Positions 17,337 to 21,886 of a stretch of 21,886 nucleotides of DNA are shown here, in pieces. Numbering within the stretch: position 1 is the stretch's first letter; each line of letters starts with the position of its first letter. The translations under genes and the position numbers were made by a program. Under the pieces are notes generated by a model. The model was not told the DNA's origin, made no database searches, and saw only the letters and a list, made by a program, of their open reading frames with translations. The stretch is from Halanaerobium sp964649895 (lineage in GTDB: Bacteria; Bacillota; Halanaerobiia; Halanaerobiales; Halanaerobiaceae): positions 1-21,886 of the forward strand of contig CAZYRX010000032.1 of NCBI GenBank assembly GCA_964649895.1, written 5' to 3'.

Positions 17337-17955
17337 AAAAATTTTACTAATTTTATTAATTACAATATTTGTTTTTATAGCTGGAGCAGTTCAGGCAGAA
17401 AGACAGCTGACAGGGGATGAGCTTGATTTTCTCCAGACAGAAGCGGGGAGGGTGTTCTCAGCAGCAGGTAATGTCGAACTGATCTATGATGAGATAAGGG
17501 TTACCGCTCGCTTGGAAGGTATTTACCGCCGCTATAACGGAGAAATAGAGTTCAGAGATAATGTAGAGATTTTTTATAATGATTATACTGCCCGAGCTGA
17601 TGAGCTGACAGGTAATATTGAAGAAGAATTTTATAAATTAAAGGGTAATGCGGCTATTGAAGGTGCAGAGTCCCATATCGAGGCAGATCTCATCGAGCTT
17701 TATCAGAGTGAGCAGCGGGTGGAAGCCGAAGGCAGTGTTTATCTCAAATATCAGGATTTTTGGGCTGAAGCCGACCAGGCCGTATTTTATCTAGAGCGTG
17801 AGTTTGTTGAGCTAAGAGGTAATGTAAAAGGAGAGAGAAATGGAGAAAAATTCTCTTCTGATTCGGCTGAGATAAATCAGAAAACAGAAGAAATAATACT
17901 TAAGGGCCAGGCTAAATTATCGCTGCCCGCGGAGGAAGATCAGGATGACAATTAA
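17329..17955 (+). CDS. lptA: LPS transport periplasmic bridge protein LptA (OstA-like)
   Basis: Exported protein of 208 aa. The signal peptide (hydrophobic 5-18) is probably cut after VQA at residue 21. The mature part is a repeated OstA-type beta pattern with GNVEL, DNVEIFYND, GNAAIEGAESHIEADLIELY, GSVYLKY, GNVKGERNGEKFSSDSAEIN and GQAKLSL, a ladder of D/GxV strands typical of LptA. LptA stacks head to tail to form the periplasmic bridge carrying LPS to LptD. The ATG at 17329 has GAGGAG 7 nt upstream, inside the end of lptC. Its own end overlaps lptB by 11 nt. Confidence 0.9.
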   Translation: MTKKILLILLITIFVFIAGAVQAERQLTGDELDFLQTEAGRVFSAAGNVELIYDEIRVTARLEGIYRRYNGEIEFRDNVEIFYNDYTARADELTGNIEEEFYKLKGNAAIEGAESHIEADLIELYQSEQRVEAEGSVYLKYQDFWAEADQAVFYLEREFVELRGNVKGERNGEKFSSDSAEINQKTEEIILKGQAKLSLPAEEDQDDN

Positions 17956-18664
17956 GGCAGAAGGCCTTATTAAAAAATATAATAACGAAAGAGTAGTAGA
18001 TGAAGTGGATCTGAACGTGGAGCGTGGTCAGATAGTCGGTCTGCTGGGACCTAATGGTGCTGGTAAAACTACTACTTTCTACATGATTTTGGGATTGATT
18101 AATCCAGATGGTGGAGAGATATTTTTCGATGAGCACAATATCTCAAACCTGCCTGTTTATAAGCGGGCTAGACTCGGTATCGGTTATCTGCCTCAGGAAG
18201 CTTCTATTTTTAGAAAACTTACTGTTGGCGAAAATATTAAGGCAATATTAGAAAACAGAGATTTAGAAGAAAATGAAATGCAAATTATTATTAGAGAATT
18301 ATTAGAGGAATTTCATATAGAAAATTTGAGAGACCGCAAAGGCTTTCAGCTATCTGGGGGAGAAAGACGGCGGGTCGAGATTGCCAGGGCCCTAGCAGCT
18401 GATCCGGCCTTTATTCTGCTCGATGAACCCTTTGCCGGGGTTGATCCGATTGCGGTTAATGATATACAGGATATTATACGCTATCTTAAGAAAAGAGGGC
18501 TCGGAGTTTTGATCACAGATCACAGTGTGCGGGAGACGCTTTCGATCACAGATCGAGCCTATATTATGCATGAGGGCAAAATATTATTATCGGGGACTTC
18601 AGAAGAAATTGCGGAAAACGAGCTGGCCCGCAGATTTTATCTCGGCGATAAGTTCAAAATATAG
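17945..18664 (+). CDS. lptB: LPS export ABC transporter ATP-binding protein LptB
   Basis: Cytoplasmic ATPase of the LptB2FG transporter that extracts LPS from the inner membrane, 239 aa. ABC motifs are complete: Walker A GPNGAGKT (35-42), Q-loop in GYLPQEASIF, signature LSGGE (136-140), Walker B ending with Asp160-Glu161 in FILLDEPFAGVDP, and switch His193 in ITDHSVRE. The stretches KAEGLIKKYNNERVVDEVDL and GYLPQEASIFRKLTV are typical of LptB rather than of branched amino acid LivF/LivG proteins. The ATG lies in the end of lptA, with GGAGGA upstream, indicating coupled translation. It is 13 bp from the permease gene. Confidence 0.96.
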   Translation: MTIKAEGLIKKYNNERVVDEVDLNVERGQIVGLLGPNGAGKTTTFYMILGLINPDGGEIFFDEHNISNLPVYKRARLGIGYLPQEASIFRKLTVGENIKAILENRDLEENEMQIIIRELLEEFHIENLRDRKGFQLSGGERRRVEIARALAADPAFILLDEPFAGVDPIAVNDIQDIIRYLKKRGLGVLITDHSVRETLSITDRAYIMHEGKILLSGTSEEIAENELARRFYLGDKFKI

Positions 18665-18677
18665 TGGGGTGCAGATA

Positions 18678-19778
18678 TTGAAGATCATCAATAAGTATAT
18701 TTATAAAGAATTAATTGCACCTTTTTTATTTGGTGTGGCAGCTTTTACCGGTATTTTTGTCGGAACAGATTTAATTTTTGAGATGACAGAATATTATACA
18801 GAGTGGGGAGTAGAAGCGCTTACCTTAGTCAGACTCTTTTTCTTGAGTCTGCCGGAAATTATAGTTCTGACATTTCCCATGGCATCACTGCTGGGAACCA
18901 TCATGGCCTATAATAGGCTTTCTGGAGACAGTGAGATAACCGCCATGCGCGCAGGTGGTATATCGATTCTATCACTTGTATTACCTGCCCTGATAATGGG
19001 GTTTGTTACAAGTGGGGTTACAATTGCAATCACAGAATTTCTAGTACCTGGAGCAAACCATCAGGCCGAACAGATAATTTATCAGTTCAAACACGGTGAG
19101 CAGAGGCCTGATACTCAGTATGACCTCTTTTTAAACCCACTTGACAGCAGAACAAGCAGACCTGATTATATGCTTTACGCAAAAAGTTTCAATGCAGAAA
19201 GTGGGAAAATGGAAGGTGTAGTTGTACAGAGTTTTGAGGACGGTAGTCCATCACGTGTGCTTGAAGCGGAAAGTGCAGAGTGGTTGTCTGACGGCTGGCA
19301 CTTTTATAATGGCACAGTTTACTTTCTCGACAGAGAAAACCGCTCACCAGCTTTAGAATTCAGCAGTTACCGTTCTCGAGAGAGTATCCATTCACCATCT
19401 CAGGCCGGTAAACTGGGTAAAGAAATAGATGAGATGAATATCAGAGAACTACAGGACCATATTGCTCTGCTCGAGGAGCAGGGGAGAACAGCCTATGAAG
19501 AGAAGGTTGAACTGCATCACCGTTTTTCAATTCCCCTGGCCAGCTTTATTTTTGCACTGCTGGCAGCACCGCTTGGTATTAAACCACAGCGCTCGGCAGG
19601 TTCGGCAACAGGTTTTGGGATAAGTATTATCATCATTTTTATATATTATATATTGATGACTGTTGGAGATGCACTCGGTAGTCAGGGGAGTATAGCACCC
19701 TGGTTTGGTGCCTGGCTGCAGAATATAGTTATTTTTATAGTTGGGGCAGGACTACTATATCGGACAGCAAAACATTAA
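18678..19778 (+). CDS. LptF/LptG-family LPS export permease (YjgP/YjgQ)
   Basis: Inner-membrane permease of 366 aa. The family layout is visible: three N-terminal membrane helices (about 12-34, 46-78, 92-116), a periplasmic beta-jellyroll domain (about 125-270) and three C-terminal helices (about 285-305, 312-335, 345-362). The opening KIINKYIYKELIAPFLFG and the FPMASLLGTIMAYNRLSGDSEITAMRAGG segment are signatures. The start is TTG at 18678, with GTGGGGTG (18664-18671) 6 nt upstream. The same frame stays open back to 18525 inside lptB, but that part lacks any fit to the family. E. coli uses an LptF-LptG pair. Only one gene is here, so the partner is elsewhere or the protein is a homodimer. 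Confidence 0.92.
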   Translation: MKIINKYIYKELIAPFLFGVAAFTGIFVGTDLIFEMTEYYTEWGVEALTLVRLFFLSLPEIIVLTFPMASLLGTIMAYNRLSGDSEITAMRAGGISILSLVLPALIMGFVTSGVTIAITEFLVPGANHQAEQIIYQFKHGEQRPDTQYDLFLNPLDSRTSRPDYMLYAKSFNAESGKMEGVVVQSFEDGSPSRVLEAESAEWLSDGWHFYNGTVYFLDRENRSPALEFSSYRSRESIHSPSQAGKLGKEIDEMNIRELQDHIALLEEQGRTAYEEKVELHHRFSIPLASFIFALLAAPLGIKPQRSAGSATGFGISIIIIFIYYILMTVGDALGSQGSIAPWFGAWLQNIVIFIVGAGLLYRTAKH

Positions 19779-19793
19779 AAAATTCATGGGGAG

Positions 19794-21032
19794 GTGGAGA
19801 TTATCAACGCATTTTTGATTATTGGAGTAGTGGTATTTTTAAGTGGATTAATTGCCTATCTTGGTGATAGAATCGGGATGAAAATGGGAAAAAAGCGAGT
19901 CTCACTTTTTGGTCTCCGCCCCCGTTATTCTTCGATTATTATTACTATTATTACAGGTGTTTTAATCGCTGTTTTATCTATCACAGTACTCTTAGGTGTT
20001 TATTCGGAATTAAGACAGGCCTTATTTAATATTAATGATGTACTCTACAGACTGGAATATTTAAATAAAGAACTTTCAGAGCGTGATAAAGAACTGACCA
20101 ATCTCCAGGAACAGATTTCAGCAAGAGAGGAAGAGATCGCCGCTAAAGAAGAAACCATTGCCGAAAAAGATGAGCAGATCGCCCAGAAAGATCAGGAAAT
20201 CGCAGAAACAGAGGCAGAACTCAAAGAACTCTCTAAAAATAGGGAAGAACTACAGCAGCGGGTTGAAGAGTTGAGTGAGCAGCGGAAAAATCTCGAAAGC
20301 CAGGTTTCAGAACTGCAGGATCAAATTGCAGCTTTAGAGGCCGATTATGATGACTTAAGGGAACTTGCCAATCAGCTCCAGGCTGGAGTAATCTACTACA
20401 TGGGTGAGGATATCGTCTATCAAAAAGGTGATGTGATCTACAGTGATGTTTTAGAAGGTGGACAGAGTGAGCAGAAAACAATTTCGGAATTGAATCAATT
20501 CTTACAGGAAGCAAATAAGGTTGCACTTAAAAAAGAAATTGAAGTTAATGAGGAAACAGGGATGGCTCTTCGTCTGCAGACAGAAGATATACTAAATGCA
20601 GCCCAGATTATCTATAATATGGAGCCGGGAAGTAGAGTTATTGTTTCTTTGATTGCGAGGGTAAATGTACCCAAAAACGACTGGCTTTATGCAAACTTCC
20701 AGCTCAATGAAGACTTCATTGTCTTCGAAAAAGATGAACTGATTACTTCTGGAGAGATCAATGCAGAAAATTCAAGTCAGGCAATTGAGGATGAAATGGA
20801 ATCTCTGCTTCAGGAAATTAACGAAAAAGCGATCAGTCAGGGACTGCTGCCGGATAATTCAGGTCAGGTAGGAAGTATTAACTTCAGCCAGTTCTATGAT
20901 ATAATAAATAGGATAAAAGCCGCCCGAGGTACTATTCGGGTAAATATCTATGCTGCCGAAAATATCTGGAGAGAAGACAGGCTGACAAATAATTTGAGGT
21001 TTGAACTTAAGGAGCTAAATAATAATGAATAA
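19794..21032 (+). CDS. DUF3084-like membrane protein with periplasmic coiled coil
   Basis: Protein of 412 aa resembling DUF3084 proteins, whose function is not known to me. Two membrane segments (about 5-24 and 44-66) flank the conserved cytoplasmic loop GDRIGMKMGKKRVSLFGLRPR. A coiled coil (about 85-200) follows with an internal heptad repeat, then a mixed alpha/beta C-terminal domain (about 200-410). The start is ambiguous. The GTG at 19794 overlaps the end of the Shine-Dalgarno GGGGAGG, while ATT at 19800 is spaced normally from it and gives nearly the same protein. It is 15 bp after the LPS permease and overlaps the next gene by 8 nt, so a link to envelope biogenesis is likely but inferred. 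Confidence 0.8.
   Translation: MEIINAFLIIGVVVFLSGLIAYLGDRIGMKMGKKRVSLFGLRPRYSSIIITIITGVLIAVLSITVLLGVYSELRQALFNINDVLYRLEYLNKELSERDKELTNLQEQISAREEEIAAKEETIAEKDEQIAQKDQEIAETEAELKELSKNREELQQRVEELSEQRKNLESQVSELQDQIAALEADYDDLRELANQLQAGVIYYMGEDIVYQKGDVIYSDVLEGGQSEQKTISELNQFLQEANKVALKKEIEVNEETGMALRLQTEDILNAAQIIYNMEPGSRVIVSLIARVNVPKNDWLYANFQLNEDFIVFEKDELITSGEINAENSSQAIEDEMESLLQEINEKAISQGLLPDNSGQVGSINFSQFYDIINRIKAARGTIRVNIYAAENIWREDRLTNNLRFELKELNNNE
20130..20213 (+). repeat. 21-bp tandem heptad repeat inside the DUF3084-like gene
   Basis: Four consecutive 7-codon units read EEIAAKE, ETIAEKD, EQIAQKD and QEIAETE (codons 113-140). A decayed fifth unit follows. The DNA copies differ at several positions, so this is an old duplication or selection for a regular coiled coil rather than a recent expansion. 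Confidence 0.8.
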
Positions 21033-21456
21033 AGATATACTTTCTTTAGATCCCGGCAGAGATAAAGTTGGAGCTGCAGTTTTAAGCCAAAATGCAGAAG
21101 AAAAAGAAAAAACCATAATTAAAAGAGAAGAAATAGTTAAACATTTAACAGAGGTCTTCGATAAATATGATATAAATATAATAGTGTTCGGCAGTGGTAC
21201 AGGTTCTGAAGAGCTTATTGAAGAAATAAAAGAAAATATAGATATTGAGGACAAAAAAATAAAGATGATCGATGAGCAGTATACTACAGAAGAGGCTCAG
21301 GCCCGCTATTTAGCGGAAAAACCGATGTCCAGATATGAAAAATTTCTTAGAAAGTTTATTAACTGGAAGGTTAATAAACCTCTGGATGATTATGCTGCCC
21401 TTATCATTGCAGAAAAATATTTAAAAAAACTTGACAAAAAGGATAAAGAGTTTTAA
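21025..21456 (+). CDS. RNase H-fold protein of the YqgF/RuvX-like family
   Basis: Small protein of 143 aa. ILSLDPGRDKVGAAV (5-19, with Asp9) matches the first strand and acidic residue of the YqgF/RuvC-like nuclease fold. DEQYTTEEAQARY gives the conserved Glu region, and KPLDDYAALIIAEKYL near the C-terminus gives the last acidic pair. YqgF proteins process the 5' end of pre-16S rRNA or were proposed as Holliday junction resolvases. This is a divergent paralogue and its substrate is unknown. The ATG overlaps the end of the DUF3084-like gene by 8 nt, with GGAG 10 nt upstream. It is the last gene of the lpxC operon. No hairpin terminator is visible after it. Confidence 0.78.
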   Translation: MNKDILSLDPGRDKVGAAVLSQNAEEKEKTIIKREEIVKHLTEVFDKYDINIIVFGSGTGSEELIEEIKENIDIEDKKIKMIDEQYTTEEAQARYLAEKPMSRYEKFLRKFINWKVNKPLDDYAALIIAEKYLKKLDKKDKEF

Positions 21457-21489
21457 AATTGAAATAGATTGAGATAATTTTCTTTTGAT

Positions 21490-21518
21490 TTGCAAAAGCC
21501 TTAAATAGGTGTTATAAT
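21490..21518 (+). promoter_or_regulatory. Strong extended -10 promoter of the SLH gene
   Basis: The -35 is TTGCAA (21490-21495), then a 17-bp spacer, then a perfect TATAAT (21513-21518). TG at 21510-21511 gives an extended -10 (TGtTATAAT). The predicted transcription start is near 21526, the first base of a small hairpin. Such a promoter suits an abundant surface protein. Confidence 0.8.
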
Positions 21519-21525
21519 TTAATTT

Positions 21526-21781
21526 AGCAGATTGAACTGCTGTGAACATTGACATGTAACTCAAATACGCTTATACTCTCGACGCTAAAATGCGGTGGAA
21601 AGGAGGTGCCCCCCGAAGCTGCGCAGTGGTAGAGATATAGGAGTTCTAAAATACTTATCTAAAATCGGAAGGACAGATGAAGAGGAAACTAGGAAACTCG
21701 CTCGGATGTCCTCTGTGATTGTATAGGTTATTAGAACTTATATAAATTAGAAACGTAAACAATCAAGGGGGATTTTAAAAA
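21526..21781 (+). ncRNA. Long structured 5' leader of the SLH gene, class unknown
   Basis: About 256 nt lie between the predicted transcription start and the ATG. Three consecutive paper-folded domains can be drawn. First, a 5'-terminal hairpin AGCAG/CTGCT (21526-21541). Second, a domain closed by TATACTCT (21572-21579) with AGAGATATA (21631-21639, one bulged A), holding TGCG/CGCA (21591-21594 with 21622-21625) and GGAGG/CCCCC (21602-21606 with 21610-21614, one A-C mismatch). Third, a domain closed by AGTTCTAA/TTAGAACT (21642-21649 with 21731-21738), holding ATAC/GTAT, AATC/GATT and AGGACA/TGTCCT (21670-21675 with 21707-21712). It contains no convincing open frame. I recognise no riboswitch consensus. 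It may regulate translation or mRNA stability of the SLH protein. Confidence 0.55.
21683..21698 (+). repeat. Tandem 8-bp repeat in the apical loop of the leader
   Basis: AGGAAACT occurs twice back to back (21683-21690 and 21691-21698). It is placed in the apical part of the third leader domain, inside the AGGACA/TGTCCT stem, so both copies would be exposed as single strand or in a small internal stem. Such paired motifs are typical of protein-binding sites on RNA, but none is identified. Confidence 0.6.
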
Positions 21782-21886
21782 ATGAAGAAAATTACAATAA
21801 TGATGGTTTTAATGTTAGTTTTAGCATTAAGTGTTCCAACTTTCGCTGCAGGACATGGTTCTTTCTCAGATGTTCCTAGCGATCAC
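21782..21886 (+). CDS. Exported SLH-domain protein, probably OmpM-type outer-membrane protein (3' truncated)
   Basis: Only the first 35 residues are in the window. A classic signal peptide (MKK, hydrophobic 4-18, VPTFA or VPTFAA cleavage at about 22-23) is followed by GSFSDVPSDH, the typical beginning of an S-layer homology domain. In diderm Firmicutes an N-terminal SLH domain directly after the signal peptide is usual for OmpM proteins, which tie the outer membrane to the cell wall and continue into a porin-like beta-barrel. The barrel part is outside the window, so an ordinary S-layer protein remains possible. AGGGGGA (21766-21772) is the ribosome binding site, 9 nt before the ATG. It has its own strong promoter and long leader. 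Confidence 0.85.
   Translation, partial: MKKITIMMVLMLVLALSVPTFAAGHGSFSDVPSDH

Noticed and set aside
18525..18677. N-terminal extension of the LPS permease reading back into lptB
   Set aside because: The extra 51 codons overlap lptB in another frame and do not fit the permease family. The TTG at 18678 has a good ribosome binding site and restores the family N-terminus.
21457..21489. Intrinsic terminator after the YqgF-like gene
   Set aside because: No GC-containing stem followed by a T-run could be found. The operon may read through into the SLH leader or end by another mechanism.
21590..21640. A 16-codon upstream frame (ATG to TAG) in the SLH leader, reading MRWKGGAPRSCAVVEI
   Set aside because: There is no ribosome binding site before its ATG, and the frame coincides with the most structured part of the leader. 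It is more likely a chance frame than a leader peptide, although it cannot be excluded.
21595..21640. Local likeness of GGAAAGG...CCGAAGC to a lysine riboswitch and of CAGTGGTAGAG to a tRNA D-arm
   Set aside because: The other conserved parts of the lysine element are missing, and there is no acceptor, anticodon or T-arm for a tRNA. A short match of this length is expected by chance.
21671..21712. Possible hammerhead ribozyme core (ATGA followed by GAAAC)
   Set aside because: The invariant CUGAUGA is absent (the sequence reads CAGATGA), and the three-stem arrangement with a cleavage site cannot be drawn.

Overview
This 21.9-kb window looks like part of the outer-membrane and lipopolysaccharide chromosome cluster of a diderm (two-membrane) Firmicute, most likely a halophilic anaerobe of the order Halanaerobiales. 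Negativicutes are the main alternative. The assignment rests on four things seen together: low-GC DNA with AGGAGG-type ribosome binding sites and frequent TTG starts; an mreB/mbl-type gene and a SpoIVB-family (S55) gene; a complete BamA/TamB/Skp and Lpx/Lpt gene set; and a downstream gene with an SLH domain behind its signal peptide, as in OmpM-type outer-membrane proteins. The exported proteins are strikingly Glu/Asp-rich, which suits a halophile. The species cannot be fixed from sequence alone. All recognised genes are on the + strand.

Region 1 (about 1-12,460) holds the C-terminal end of an unrecognised gene, then mreB, an S55-domain exported protein, tamB, bamA, ompH/skp-like gene 1, a membrane-anchored coiled-coil protein, ompH/skp-like gene 2 and lpxD. 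Gaps are 18-98 bp and no terminator was seen, so it is probably co-transcribed. It combines cell-shape control with outer-membrane protein insertion (BamA), a lipid or protein bridge (TamB), periplasmic chaperones (OmpH family) and the third step of lipid A synthesis (LpxD). A perfect 24-bp palindrome overlaps the mreB ribosome binding site.

Region 2 (about 12,580-21,456) begins with a good sigma-A promoter (TTGAAT, 17 bp, TATAAT). It carries lpxC, fabZ, lpxA, lpxI, lpxB, lptC, lptA, lptB, lptF/G, a DUF3084 membrane coiled-coil gene and a small RNase H-fold (YqgF/RuvX-like) gene. Genes abut or overlap by 1-14 nt, indicating one translationally coupled operon. It covers lipid A synthesis to the disaccharide stage (LpxC, LpxA, LpxI, LpxB, with LpxD next door), shares the hydroxyacyl-ACP pool through FabZ, and encodes the inner-membrane and periplasmic parts of the Lpt export machine. 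LpxK, KdtA/WaaA, MsbA and LptD are not in the window.

Region 3 (21,457-21,886) is a 325-nt gene-free stretch followed by the first 35 codons of an exported SLH-domain protein. The stretch holds an extended -10 promoter and a leader of about 256 nt that folds on paper into three consecutive domains. A run of six C in the leader could pair with the G-rich ribosome binding site of the SLH gene. I found no match to a riboswitch class I know, so this leader is the best candidate here for an undescribed regulatory element. There are no tRNA or rRNA genes, insertion sequences, CRISPR arrays or prophage genes.
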